NCBI GenBank assembly: GCA_030734395.1
Contig: JAUZTG010000017.1
Location: 372,001-436,000, forward strand
Direction: 5' to 3'
Length of the DNA stretch: 64,000 nt
From: Sarocladium kiliense
Lineage: Eukaryota; Ascomycota; Sordariomycetes; Hypocreales; Sarocladiaceae
Position numbers and translations under genes: made by a program. Position 1 is the first letter of the stretch, and each line of letters starts with the position of its first letter. The notes below the pieces were generated by a model. That model made no database searches and was not told where the DNA came from. It saw only the letters and a list, made by a program, of their open reading frames with translations. Positions 11,201 to 23,097 of this stretch are shown here, piece after piece.

Positions 11201-14200
11201 TCCTTCTGGGGAGCAATTATGGACTCCTGCTGTGGCACTGCGGCCTTCAGCAGCGTGTACTGGAGACACCATGCGCGGATTTGCATGTCTCGCAGCTTCC
11301 CCATGAATTGCTGGAACGTTGAATTGCTCCCTGACACTGGCAGTGACGCTAGTCCAACCTTGACCTCATCTTCGCAGAGTGAGACAACGTGCAACAGCGC
11401 GTTCACCTTGGCGACAGCACTTGCGCTGGACTTGATGTGGTCTTCATCAATGATGTCAAAGGCTGTCTTGTCGTTCAGAGCCGTTGACAAAGACCACATC
11501 AAGAGGTCCTCAAGCGATTTCAACATCCTAATGAAGAGCAGCTTGCGGGAGTCCTCGGGAGTATTGTGGTAGACGTCTCCATTCAAATCTGTAGCCACCA
11601 TCTCGATGCTCCTCAGATTGCAAGACAATTGCTTCGTTTTGTAGCCAATTGCAGCATAGGCATCGCCGAGTTTTGACCACAGGAATAGGCGTAATTCGGT
11701 TCCGCTGTTCTCCAGGAACTTCCAAAGATCCCGAAGCCCCTGAGGAGCGCACTCGGAGATAGCATGCTCCTTATTGGCTTCCTCCTCTTCCTGTTCTGGA
11801 CTCCCTGGAGAGTTCCCAGGTGTCTTAGCCACCCACACCGAGGTTGGGTTCAGAACCGGCTCCAAAGTATCAATCACATGGACTGGATCCTGCATCTCCT
11901 CTTGGAAGAGGCCAAGGAAGAAGTCCATGGTTGTTAATTTAGAGATCTCGCGATCCGCAGCAGCAGCAGAAATCTTGGGCATTACCACATTGTTTGGCAG
12001 GGTTATGGCTTCGACCTCCTCGTCAGCCATCAGATCACGAAGAGATGTCCACATAAGGAGGATGTGCTCGCGGACTGGTTTGTCAGAGAGCGACGAGGCC
12101 AGAATCGAGGCCCACATGAATCGGATACATATCGGGTCGCTTTCGGGCCGGTCCAGAAGGCGAAGATATGCAGAGTTGATGTCAAGCCATCTTGCAAGCC
12201 GGTGCTTGGTCTCGACTCGCGTGGCATAGTCTACCACACTGCTTGGGTTGGTGATGCGTTCGTAGATGTCCACGTAGAGCTCGAACATCATTGGGACCAT
12301 ATGCTCCACCTCTGCAAGCCGCTCAGTGGAGTCTGAATGATCTTCCAGATGTGCTGATATGCGCTCGTACAACGTTGCGTCCAGCCGATTGAGCATCTGT
12401 ACAACAGAGATCTTGACTTTGTCGGACCATTTGTCGTTTGCGTAGCTAGCACTCACTGTTTTGACCCATTCGAAAGCAATGTCGGCGCTTGTCATCCAGG
12501 ATCGGCACCCGTTGATCTTGTCAGCAAAGGCCTGCAGACCCCGACCATCATCGAAGATTGATGTGTTGCTCTTCTCGTCGCTGCTTGACTTAGCATGCTC
12601 CAGAAATGACGACAATCCAAGCGTTGGCTGTTCAATCTTATTGATAAGCGCGCTGGCCGTGTCTGGGTCAAACTTCAAGATGACGGTCCGCATGTCTTGC
12701 GCTGCAAGCTGCGTCAGTTTCGATGTTCGATCCTCAACCGCTGACAGGTCCAGGATTTCTTGAAGCCGACCAAGGGTGTCCGTGTCTTCGACTCCAATGT
12801 TCTCAAGCAGGTTCTTCGTCATTCTGAACAGGTTCTGATCGGCCTCTTGGTAGGGTTGTAGTTGGTCTGCAATAACTTTGCTTGGGTCAGTCACCTCCTC
12901 AGCATGAGCTGTGTCTCGACGTCGAACTCGTTTGCTGCGCTTCTCGATACCGTTGTCCTCATCACCACCATCTGCCAAACCGGCCACAGACTGAGATCGT
13001 TTTCTTGTCAAAATTGCTGGTGTTTTTGCTCCATTTTCTGCTTTGGCAGCGGAGGCAGTGGTTTTTGACGTATCCGCAGGAACAGCTGACTCCGTTGTCT
13101 CTCCAGTCATCCTCGTGTCTTCTGAGGGCTCTTGTACTTTCGCAGCAGTAGAGGTTTCTGTGACAACATCCGTTTCTGGCTTGATGGCGTCGCAAACAGC
13201 GAAAGCCCGGTCGGTATGGTCCAAGGAGTTCATCAGCTCCAGCCCAAGGTCCGCCCAAGAGCGAATCTCGGGTACTGATTTGCTTGAGACTTCCTGATCA
13301 TCAGCCTTCTCGCTCTCTTCCCCAAGGCTTGACGGCGGAGGTGTGAGCATTCTCGTTGGGTCTGGCAGGAAGGGGATAGGGTCTAGGAAGCGGCGCATCA
13401 GAAGCGACATCTCTTTGGTCACCCATGGCCGCACTGATGGGTGTGACAAGGCAACCTCATCTCCGAGGACTTCCAGCTGGTCCTTCAATTGTTGGCCCGC
13501 GAGGCCCTCGGCAAGCGATGGCGGATCAATGTCGACTACCGCCGGGTCATCATCCAGTTCCACTGCGGCTTCGAGACAATATCTTTTGATTCGTGCGCTT
13601 CTCAGAGACGCTGCGAAGCGGCCCAATTTACGCCAAACTTCGGGATCTGACGGATCTTGGTCCAATGCTGCTGTCCAGTTATCGAGGATCTTCTTCGCAT
13701 TGTCATCTCGTGGGAGCCGCTTGTGGTGCGCTTTGTACTCTGGATCGCTCGTTATAACATCCTTCAGCTTATCAAGGAAGAACTGCCCGCGATTCTTCCA
13801 TGACAGATAAAGTGCAAGAGCTAGGTTGGCGGCAACGCCGTCTGCACCGCCTGCCGCAACATCGAGTCCGCCAGAGAAAGCTTCTAGGGCGACGGAGTCG
13901 ACCTCTCCATTAATCTGTCTTTCTGCACGTTCGTAGTCGGTTCTTGCTTCTCGGTACTTGAAGACTTCGGATTCGAAGAGTTCGTCGTAAGCTTTCTCGG
14001 CAGCCTCTCGGGATCGTGGCCCTTGGGCGTGGAGTCTCAGGGCATGTTGAAATCGTTTGAGGGCTTCGTCAACCTGATGAAGTAATTAGTCGCTACACAT
14101 GCCAGCTCATGAAATGAGTGCGACCAACATGTAGCTCTTTCGTGGTGTCGATCTGGTCATCAACGTTCTCCTCGGGCTCGAGGTTGATGGCTACGAAGGC

Positions 14201-14262
14201 CGGCTAGAAGCTGTCAGTAGCTGCTGAGAGCATCGTCAAAGCTTGGGGCAGGTTCTGACCAT
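8245..14262 (-). CDS. HIR3: HIR complex histone chaperone subunit Hir3 (CABIN1 homologue)
   Basis: Histone transcription regulator 3, the scaffold of the HIR complex, which deposits H3-H4 independently of replication and represses histone genes in the nucleus. Exons: 14260-14262, 14129-14203, 10133-14073 and 8245-10084, giving 1952 aa, the size usual for the family. The N-terminus (PAFVAINLEPEENVDDQIDT, then VDEALKRFQHALRLHAQG) and the TPR-like helices are typical. So is the C-terminal block beginning NPTSWKNPYMLAKCYWKM after the 48-nt intron at 10085-10132. The last 150 or so residues are extremely acidic, as in many histone-binding proteins. Exon 1 is only the ATG, followed at once by an intron (GTCAGA...CTACTGAC...TTCTAG). 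The intron at 14074-14128 has a weak donor, GTTGGT, but is the only choice that keeps the frame. Confidence 0.9.
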
Positions 14263-14977
14263 CTCTGCGAGAATTGTATATGTCTTTGCGCTGACTCATG
14301 GATGTTCCTGAGCGCAGCGTGCGCCCGGTTTCATTATGCGACTGAGCCTGGGCAAATTGACAACGATGAAATCGATGCCCCAATTCGAGTCGCGTCACGG
14401 TGTCGCTGGGAGACGCGGGCCACTTTGTTAGCTCAGAGAGCATGCGCCACAGTTTGCAGCACGCACTAGGCGAAAAACCACATACCATGAAGAAGGCAGA
14501 AGATGCGGTCTGCCAATGCTTCATATCTTACATAGCAAATCTTAGGATGCGACAGCTACCATTAATCACTATCTTAGCTACGCTCAACCAAACCTCTGTT
14601 CCTCCAGCTGTCATCGTCCATCGCAGCGAGAACAAAGAGTGTGGCGTCTGCACCTCTAATGTGGCGCATGAACAGGCCTCCCCCTGGTGCCTGTGCCACC
14701 ACCAGCCTCGAGCTACAGTGTCATCGCGGCCAAAGCTTCGTCTTCATCCATCCCTTCGCCATTCCCAGACAAAGACAAAGACGACGGTCCTGGAATAGCC
14801 GCCCACCATTCCACGACACCCAGAGCCTATATATTGCGACCTCACTCTCCAGACCCGACCGATTGCATCCTGAGACCCGCCCAATGACGACCGTTCTGCG
14901 ACGACTGTGACATCCTCCAAACCTATCGCAATCTACCACCTCCCTAGTCGAGCTCGCGCTCGCCACCAACCCTCGCA
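14263..14977. promoter_or_regulatory. Divergent promoter region, HIR3 / ChAP
   Basis: A 715-bp interval between two divergently transcribed genes, so it must hold both promoters and leaders. No tRNA, repeat or conserved ORF is seen. The part near the ChAP start is pyrimidine-rich on the plus strand, as is common just upstream of fungal start codons. Confidence 0.6.
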
Positions 14978-17333
14978 ATGGTCCAGCCTGCGGTGCCAGA
15001 GTAAGACATTGCTCATTGAATGATCCGTCAAGGTCTCCCTTGTTAAAACGTCTGCTAGAATCACCGAAGAGGTTCTCGGCGAATCCATCGATGCCCGCAC
15101 CGAAGCCCTCCCGACTTTGCGAGAGCTTGGCCCGCCTGATCTGGTTCACCTCCTGAGGCAAGGTGTTCGCAATCCAGTCAAGAAGGTCAGCAGTCTATTT
15201 TCTCACATATTTGATGCTTCAGCTGACGCTTGCAGATCGGTGTCTACCACCATGTGACCGGCATCGACGGTTCTTCTTCTGCCAGCTTAGCAGCGTACAT
15301 AAACACCTTGACACATCAGGAACAGGGGCCCAATGCAACAACAAGAGTCGCCGAGGGCGTTTACTGGTATGCTCAGGCTTGACGGATAGTCGACTGGAGC
15401 TGAATTTCGGCTGACTTACTGCAGCTGCTACAATGCCTTCTCCAGACTCGACATGCGCATCCACGTTACCATCCCCGGTACGGTCGAAAGCTACTGTGTC
15501 GACGAACGTGGCGAGAAGCGCAAAGCTTCCGACGACCTGTGGTTGGAGACACATCTTTGCACGGTTCTCCGAGCGTACTCATACGCAGACGATGGAAGCG
15601 GCGAGACCATTCGCAAGATTATGGGTGTGCGACGGTTCAACCCCGTAACAAACACTGAGGCTGAGCATCGCTTCTTGAACGCTGCTGAGAAGCTGTTCTT
15701 TAGAGGTAAGGCTCTGCTGGAGAAATATGCCACAAAACTATACCTAACAATCTCCCAGGTTGGGTTCTTGGATCAGATTCGACCGTTCAGGTTCCGACCA
15801 ACGTCAACAACCACCTCACAGCTGGTCTTCTCAAGTATGTGGAAACCACTGGCCGCCATGCCTCCGGCATCAATCTCTTTGAGAAGCTGCGCACGCAGAG
15901 TATTGAGGTCTCTTCTCTCCTTGCAAAGGTGCAGTTTATGGGACACGAAGAAGTTGCTGGAATCAGAACACTTCATCAGTCCCTCATGGACACCCCTATG
16001 GACTACATGATGCTCGATGTTCAAGCCGAGTATCTCATCCATAAGGCGCAAAAAGCAACTACTGCTGAACAGAAACACTCAATACTGCAGATGGCTCTCG
16101 GCTGCGCTGACCGCGCTACTGTCGCCGCGCCGAGCGAATTCGGCACCTGGGCTCGACTGGCTCAGGTCTACGTGGCTATGGAGGATTGGGAGAACGCCCT
16201 GACTATCCTGAACTCATGTCCAATGTTCACTTACCAGGACAAGGATGCACCACTGATGCCTGAGCCGAAGGATGTCTTCATGCCCATCATGAACGAGACC
16301 AGGCTAGATGACATTGACAGCGAACCGGAAGGTCGTTACTCCGAGCAGGTGGACCCAAGTCTGTTGGGTCTGCGTGCTGCTACCTACCGGGGTACATTCA
16401 AGGAGGCTTATGACATCTTGACTAAGATGACTGCACACATAGGATGGGATCAGCTGCTCAAGATCCGGAGTCTTGTGTTCGTGATGGAGGACGAGTACCG
16501 TACAGAGAAACAGGACAGCGCCATGACCTCTGGTTCAAGACGCAACCCGAGCATCGATGGACTGCGCGGCACCCCTGATCCAGCCACCAACGGCGATGAT
16601 CAGTCTACAGCAGACGAGGACGCCGACAATGTCGGCGCAGAGAAGCATGCAGACACCCTCTCACCCAATGGTGCCGAGGATGCAGTCGAGAAGCCGTCAA
16701 ACACTATTGATCCTCAAGAGGTTAAGGCGGAAACCGATAACGTAAGTCAAACATCTAAAATTGGCAAATGCCTTCTGACGTACTATACAGACAATCACGA
16801 ACGATGAAACCCTAAGCAAGCTCAACACGAAGCGCCTGTGTGAGCGCTGGCTCGACAGCCTTTTCATGGTTCTTTACGAGGATCTTCGCGTGTACACAAT
16901 CTGGCGCACCCAGATGGCGCAACACCGCGCACAACAGGTCCAGTACCGCAAGTCTGCTGAGGAGTGGGAAATCCTTGGTGCCCTTGCTGAGCGCCTGCAA
17001 CACTTTGATGAGGCAGTTGAGGCATATCGCGCCTGTCTCTCCTTGCGTTTCAGCCCGAAGGCCCTGGCTGGCATCCTGCGCGTGTACAAGACTACGAAGG
17101 CCACGCGAGAAACAGTCGCCTCAGTGATCCGCCTCGTGACATGGCAATACCGGTGGTACAGCAAGTTCAGCCCGGAGCTACTGCAGACCGTCCGGGCGCT
17201 TATCGAGGAGGAGGGCGCGGTCAAGATCCGGAGCATCATCCAGGCAACGAATCTGCCGCAGCCGGTGCTGGAGTTGACACATTCATATGCCCAGCTGTGT
17301 GCTGAGTTCCGGAGCAACGGAACGGACGGCTAA
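14978..17333 (+). CDS. Chs5p-Arf1p-binding protein (ChAP), exomer subunit
   Basis: A ChAP-family protein (Bud7/Bch1 type). With Chs5 these form exomer, the Arf1-dependent trans-Golgi adaptor that exports chitin synthase and other cargo to the cell surface. Six exons: 14978-15000, 15059-15185, 15236-15366, 15425-15705, 15759-16741 and 16791-17333, giving 695 aa. All introns are 50-58 nt with GT...AG ends. Family features include the conserved stretch around YNAFSRLDMRIHVTIPG, helical TPR-like repeats (MALGCADRATVAAPSEFGTW; FDEAVEAYRACLSL) and the C-terminal region with WYSKFSPELLQTVR. A Ser/Asp-rich acidic insert (about residues 440-515) precedes the last intron and is probably disordered. Yeast has four ChAPs and filamentous fungi usually fewer, so a precise yeast name is not warranted. 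Confidence 0.88.
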
Positions 17334-17843
17334 TTGTGTAAAGGATGAGGATTGATCTGAAAGGTTCTTTGGGCATTTTGCAAGCGATTTTGACAATGTC
17401 AGGACTTGCTTAGGAGGATTGTTGGGAAGAATAACTGTATCTGAGTAGGATCAGACTTGAGCGTAGCAATCTAGGTCAGGTGGTGACTTTTTCATTTCTC
17501 ACTCGGTGACTCTGGATGTCATCGGATATGCGGCATCTACTCGGTCGTCTCGTCAGAATGCAGTCGTATTAATGCGCTTAGACGAAGGCCTGAATGCCAA
17601 CGGTCGTGTCTTACGGCTGGTGAACTAAGAGCCTTTAGCATCGCGTGAACCCACCGAAGCCAGTGACAAGCGCCCCGCGCGGGGCATTCATTCCACGACC
17701 CTCCAGAACTTTTTCTCCGACTGTTTCGTCATTCTTCACACTTCCACGGTCCGGAAGCGCAACGACTGCCGAAACGCCCAAATCTCGAGACATTCACGAG
17801 CCGCATTGCAACAAGGGTTGTCTATTCAGAGGGCATCTTCACG
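17334..17843. other. Intergenic, ChAP terminator / NPA3 promoter
   Basis: 510 bp between two genes on the plus strand. Nothing recognisable beyond what must be the 3' end of one gene and the promoter of the next. Confidence 0.5.
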
Positions 17844-19091
17844 ATGGCATCTTCGGCAGCAGAGGACGCAGCAGCGTCGACGGCCGCAACCTCGTCGCCG
17901 CCGCCTGCCATCGTCTGTGTTGGCATGGCTGGTAAGCTCCGATACAGCTTCCTAAGTTTCCTACCTCACTTGATCTGAACACTTCTTCTCGCAGGCTCCG
18001 GCAAGACGACCTTCATGCGCCGCATCAACGCTCATCTTCACGCAAAGCAGAACCCTCCATACGTCATCAACCTCGACCCGGCCGTCCTCAACACCCCTTT
18101 CGAGGCCAACATCGACATCCGCGACTCGGTAAATTACGAGGAGGTCATGAAGCAGTACAACCTCGGTCCCAACGGTGGTATCTTGACGTCTCTTAACCTC
18201 TTCGCGACAAAGGTTGATCAGATCGTCAACCTCCTCGAGAAGCGTGCGAAGCCCGACCCAGAGAAGCCCGATCGCAAACCTATCGAGCACATCCTTGTCG
18301 ACACACCAGGTCAGATCGAAGTCTTTGTTTGGTCCGCCTCAGGAACGATTCTTCTTGAGTCTCTCGCTTCGTCGTTCCCGACCATCATCGCCTACATCAT
18401 CGACACACCACGCACATCGTCAACTTCTACATTCATGTCCAACATGCTCTACGCCTGCTCGATTCTCTATAAGACCAAACTTCCCATGATTCTCGTCTTC
18501 AACAAAACCGACGTGCAAGACGCAGCTTTCGCGAAGGAGTGGATGACGGACTTCGAGGCCTTCCAGGCGGCTTTGCGCCGAGACGAGGAAGCGAATACTG
18601 AAGGCGACAGCGGCAACGGCAACGGCGGCTACATGGGTAGCCTGCTCAACTCCATGTCACTCATGCTTGAGGAATTCTACGCCCACCTCAGCGTCGTCGG
18701 CGTCAGCTCCCGTCTCGGCACCGGCATCGACGAGTTCTTCGAGGCAGTAGAGGAGAAGCGCAAGGAGTTCAACGAAGACTACCTCCCCGAGCTCGAACGC
18801 CGGAGAGCAGAGCGTGATGAGAACCGCAAGAAGTCAAGAGATAAGGAGCTAGACAAGATGATGCAGGGGATGTCGGTTGGGGACATACCCGTGGTAGCTG
18901 ATCCGAAGGAGGATGGTTCGGATGTTGAGGTGCCGAGCGATAATGACGATGATGATATTGATAGTGAGGACGACTACCGTGACACGGAGAAGGAGGGCTT
19001 GCAAGCGCGGTATCAGGCAGCGATGGGTGAGCAGGATGACTCAGTCATGGCAGACGCGAGTTTCGCCAAGTACCTGCACAAGCAAAGGTGA
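17844..19091 (+). CDS. NPA3: GPN-loop GTPase 1 (Npa3)
   Basis: A GPN-loop GTPase of the GPN1/Npa3 class, needed for assembly and nuclear import of RNA polymerase II. Exons 17844-17931 and 17995-19091 give 394 aa. The intron interrupts the P-loop (GMAGSGKTTFMRRI), and splicing restores it. Other motifs are the GPN signature in GPNGGILTSLNLF, DTPGQIEVF (G3) and NKTD (G4). The C-terminus has a Lys/Glu-rich coiled coil, then an acidic tail with Asp runs, usual for GPN1 and not for GPN2 or GPN3. The start is the first ATG, 29 codons before the intron, after a Ser/Ala/Pro-rich N-terminus. It ends 277 bp from the convergent RPB12 gene. Confidence 0.95.
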
Positions 19092-19367
19092 AGCAAGCAG
19101 CATGGTATTATAGATTTGGTTAGGCGTTCAAGGGCACGACTTCGGTTGACATATTTCAAAGGGGTGGTAAAAGGTTCATCATATTGTCAGACATACCAAG
19201 GCGCAGAGATATGCAGAAAATGAAGATGATTTGATTTGATTTCTCATGTCTCTTGAAATGGATTTGTGATATGCGCCAGCCAGCCAGTCTCCTCGTGAAA
19301 AAAGCATCCTTAACTCCAAACACACATCCACTCTAGTCCGTCGCCTCCGTATGCGTCGCAGTGTTCT

Positions 19368-19641
19368 CTACCTCGCCTCGAACTGCACCATTCTACAGCA
19401 CCATCGTCAGTGAGTGTTCACTCTCAGCCCATGGGCAAGAAACGTACCGCTTCGTCCGCTGCTTGTAAAGCACACGTCCAGCACACTCGGAGCACGCAAT
19501 GTTCGAGTCCTTGCGAATCTGCACATGATATCCGCAGTCGCCACAGATGTAGACCATCGTCGCGCGGCCGTCGAGAGCGTCGCTGGTTGCGCCGCGGGGA
19601 GGGCCGGAGGCCGTGGGGACTTGGTAGGCTTCGCGCTCCAT
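19368..19641 (-). CDS. RPB12: RNA polymerases I, II and III subunit Rpb12 (RPABC4)
   Basis: The small zinc-binding subunit shared by all three nuclear RNA polymerases. Exons 19448-19641 and 19368-19392 give 72 aa, the normal size. The zinc ribbon is CGDC (C-x2-C) followed by CSEC. Splicing a 55-nt intron (GTACGT...CTGTAG) gives the invariant C-terminus TKRMVQFEAR; without the intron the C-terminus would be unrelated. The start at MEREAYQVPT was chosen because this sequence is conserved and the upstream ORF extension is not. Because the last exon encodes only eight residues, ORF-based annotation would miss the true end. Confidence 0.93.
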
Positions 19642-20354
19642 GGTTGGTTTTGTGTTCGTGAAGGAGGGAGAGTTGCGGTGTGAGAGGTCGTAAGAGTTTT
19701 GCGCGGAAGAGAGAAGCTGTAAAGGGTTGGAAGTGGTATGAACGTGAGGGCGTGACAAAGACAGGTGCAGGTTGGAGGGATGGATGAGAAATCGGCGGCA
19801 GAATTTTGGCGGTGACAAGGGGTAGAAACGGTACCGAAAGAGGAAACCGTTCTAGTTGGTTGAGTCGCAATGCCCATTAACCGCGTGCTGAGTCACGGGC
19901 ATCAACAACCGAGTATCTAGATATAACTAAGCTCAGTGCCATAATTATGCGTTGGGGCATGTTCTTCTCTAAGGGGCGAATGAGCTCTGTCTGGGCGCCC
20001 ACGCATCAATATGCTCCTTGTCACGTCTTGCAACATGTCCTCCGAGTGTGGGCTGCATGTCGGATGATGTGAGTGGGCAGCAGTATTTCGGCTATGAGAG
20101 GACCCCATCATTATTTCAAGCATGTAGAGACCTTCGGTTGACAAACCAGCCTTTTCTCCGGAATTCATTTTGAACTGATCCTTAGTTGTCTTTGTCTTCG
20201 AAAAGTCAATAGATCTTCCATGTTGATCTGGTTTATCAGTAGTCCAGGGTAGCTGCTCGCCGACTTGCCTCGGCTCGCGACCAGCTTCGTCTTATACCTT
20301 CGACTATCTTCCTCCTGCTCATCACCACCAACCTCAACCCAATGTAACAACATC
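19642..20354. promoter_or_regulatory. Divergent promoter region, RPB12 / HIT protein
   Basis: 713 bp between divergent genes. It must contain both promoters. No other feature is recognised. Confidence 0.55.
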
Positions 20355-20930
20355 ATGACCGATACGGCGCCTCCAACTCCCGCCGTGGACGACTCCTGTC
20401 CCTTCTGCGTCATCTCCGCCGCCCACGCACCCTACGACCCTCTCCATCCACCACAAACCATCTCCCCAACCCTCACCACACCCGCCTCCTTCATCGCCCT
20501 CTCAACACCGCACCTCATCGCCTTCCTCGACATCCTCCCCCTCTCCCGCGGCCACCTCCTCCTCTGCCCGCGTGCCCACCGACCCAAACTCACCGATGCA
20601 TCAGCCCTCGAAGCGCGATCGCTAGGCTACCACGTGCGCATCCTCTCCGCGGCGCTCGCGCGCGCAACGGGCGTGCAGGACTGGAACGTCTTGCAGAATA
20701 ACGGGGCGGCGGCTGCGCAGGTCGTGGCACATATGCACTATCATCTCATCCCGCGGCCGGAGATCAGAGCGAGTGGGAGGTTTAGGGAGAGTTTTACGAT
20801 GTTTGGGAGGGGGCAGAGGGAGGAGTTGGATGATGATGAGGCGGAAGCTTTTGTGGCGGAACTGAGGAGGCATGTGGCGGATGTGCTGAGGGAGGAGAAG
20901 GATGATGAGGGTTATAAGATCAAGTTATAG
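20355..20930 (+). CDS. HIT-family nucleotide hydrolase/transferase
   Basis: A histidine-triad protein of 191 aa in one exon. The signature HMHYHLIPRP (His-x-His-x-His) supplies the catalytic histidines that hydrolyse nucleoside phosphoramidates or dinucleoside polyphosphates. The N-terminal CPFC motif (residues 16-19) could bind zinc, as in Hint-branch proteins. LPLSRGHLLLCPRAHRP and WNVLQNNGAAAAQVV are also typical. The C-terminus is a charged helix (EELDDDEAEAFVAELRRHV). I used the ATG at 20355; an in-frame ATG 30 codons upstream precedes sequence that looks like leader. Codon use shifts from C-rich to G-rich near 20690, but the frame is continuous. The substrate cannot be told from sequence. 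Confidence 0.88.
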   Translation: MTDTAPPTPAVDDSCPFCVISAAHAPYDPLHPPQTISPTLTTPASFIALSTPHLIAFLDILPLSRGHLLLCPRAHRPKLTDASALEARSLGYHVRILSAALARATGVQDWNVLQNNGAAAAQVVAHMHYHLIPRPEIRASGRFRESFTMFGRGQREELDDDEAEAFVAELRRHVADVLREEKDDEGYKIKL

Positions 20931-21082
20931 AGACCGATGTGATATGAGGGCTACGACGCGGCGGACGAGTACATATATGGCATAGAACATGGCCGATATC
21001 AAAGACATTTTGGTCATTTCAAATCCGAAGACGAGTCTATTGCAGATCAACGCTCGCTGTAAGTAATACTATTTTCCCCATA

Positions 21083-22098
21083 TTACTCATCCTTGCCATC
21101 AAAGATCGGCTGAGCCGCATCAGGGAGGAATGTCCCGTCGCAGACCTTGAACCGATCCTTAATCGCACTAATCTGGCTAACCTCCTCATCAGTCAATGAC
21201 CACCCATCGAGCTGGAAGTTGGCCTCAATGCGCGAAGGAGTCACGCTCTTGGGAATAACGCTACGGCCCTGCTGGAGGTTCCAGAGGAGAAGAACCTGCT
21301 GGGGTGTCTTGCCCTTGGACTCGGCGATGGCGAGGAGCTCCTTGTTCTTGTAGAGAGGGGAGTCGGTTGAGCCGAGGCAGGAGTAGGCGGTGGAGTGGAT
21401 GCCCTTGGAGGTGTTGTACTCAACGAGCTTTGGGGAGGGGTTGCAAGGGTGAAGCTCGATCTGGTTGACTGCAGGGGTGACCTAAGGCGTTTGTTAGAAC
21501 GTGTTGAGACTTGCTGATAGGGCTGAAGAAAAAAACATACCTTGGTGTCTGGGTGGTTCAGCAGCTTCTCGAGGTTTGCCTGGGTGAAGTTGGAGACACC
21601 AATGTTCTTCACCTTGCCCGTGTCGAGCAGCTTCTGCATCTCCCTCCATGTATCAACAAAGGTCCAATCATCATAGATCTTCTTCTTATCATCCCAATCC
21701 ACGGAAGCCGGCCAGTGCATCAAGTACAAATCCAGGTAATCCGTGCCCAGGTTCTCCAGGCTTTGCTTCAGACTGTGCTCAACGTGCTTGTGGCAGTGGT
21801 TGTCGAGCTTGGTGGTCAGCCAGATCTGGTCTCGGGGCACGCCCGAGGCCTTAATGCCTTCGCCAACATCCTTCTCGTTGCCGTAGGCGGCAGCGGTGTC
21901 GATGTGGCGGTATCCCTTCTCGAGGGCGGCCTTGACGGCGGAGGTGACCTCGTTGGGGGCGGATTGCCAGGTGCCGAGGCCGACGGCGGGGATCTTTGCG
22001 CCGGTGTTGAGAGTGTAGGTGCGGCTGGGAGTGTTGGTCAATTTGATCGCGAGCGTGAATGGGCAGTGAACTTACGTGGTCTGCTTGGATTCGGCCAT
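21083..22098 (-). CDS. Aldo-keto reductase (NADPH, glycerol dehydrogenase type)
   Basis: A cytosolic NADPH-dependent aldo-keto reductase. Exons 22076-22098, 21541-22024 and 21083-21481 give 301 aa, the usual length. The catalytic tetrad is visible: Asp and Tyr in GYRHIDTAAAYGNE, Lys in WLTTKLDNH and His in YLMHWP. The C-terminal cofactor loop is IPKSVTPSRIEANFQL. The first exon is short (MAESKQTT) and the splice gives TRTYTLNTGAKIPAVGLGTW. The second intron (59 nt) must be removed to read TKVTPAVNQIELHPCNPSP. Closest known types are Gcy1-like glycerol dehydrogenases and broad aldehyde reductases; the true substrate is unknown. Confidence 0.92.
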
Positions 22099-23097
22099 GG
22101 TGGATGATGTGATCGGGTGCTGTGGTGAGAGGGCTTGGTAAAGGATGGTGAGAAGGAGTGAGGAGGTATGAGAGGAAAGAGGAGAAGAATCGAGGAAGAC
22201 AAGAGACAAGGCAGCAGCCCCTGGTCAACTTATAACCGCACGATACAGAAAAAAAAAAACGCCTGTGGCCAGCGCAAGGTGCAGCAGCTTTCGTCTACTT
22301 AGAAGTGCATCGAAGACCGGTACCTCCATCACAGTGCAGTTCCCCACGCCCAGTGATGTAACCACCTTGCCCCTCCATGCCTATCGCCATCCGCCTCTCC
22401 CACCCAACACCTCTTCGTCCTCGCTCTCCCCACCACACAGCGACTGTGCGTGCGACTAGCTCCTCCAACCCAGGCATTCCATGACGTTAAACAAGCCGCA
22501 AATCCGCTCTCCCACTGGCTTGTCCCCTCCTAGGCGGCGGAGCCTGCTCGCCTTGCTTTGCGCTCCAATTGCGTGCCGCCGTGAAAGTCGAGAGTGGTGC
22601 GCTTGCAGAGGCAACTAAGTTTCGGTCACCCGGTGGAATAGAGCGCGAGTGATCCACTGTGGTTTATTGGAGATCTGGAGCTTATGCCGAACTCCGTCCA
22701 CGGTGCCTGGTCCCTGTCGGTCTTGGGGGCGGCGTGTGACGCTACAAACGGGGGTTCTTTTGCGCGGATAACATGATCATCTGGCATTGATCTGCAGTGA
22801 GAAGACTTCACTCATTCGGTACGAAGAGCGAGCATTCAGGGCTATTCTCATCCGCTAAGTCTACGCAGGCAACTGACTTTGTCTCATATACAATTCGTCA
22901 TCTCACAGTTTGTCATCTGCAAGGCGTAATCGAGTCGTCCGTAACATGTAGCCGCTGTTTTGGAGCGACGAAATCCAATGTACAAGGCCAGCGACAAGAT
23001 TCAGGCAATCACATCGACACATGTTATCATAAACTATATTTCATCACGATATCCTTTCTGGCACTCCGATCTGCGATTCACATCAGATTGTCGCCGT
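22099..23097. other. Intergenic, promoter side of the aldo-keto reductase
   Basis: About 1 kb between the reductase start and the stop of the Clr5-domain gene, both on the minus strand. It carries a poly-A run near 22250. No gene, tRNA or repeat is recognised. Confidence 0.5.

Noticed and set aside
14966..14980. 15-bp match to the direct repeat at 3191-3205
   Set aside because: A few 15-mer matches are expected by chance in a window of this size.
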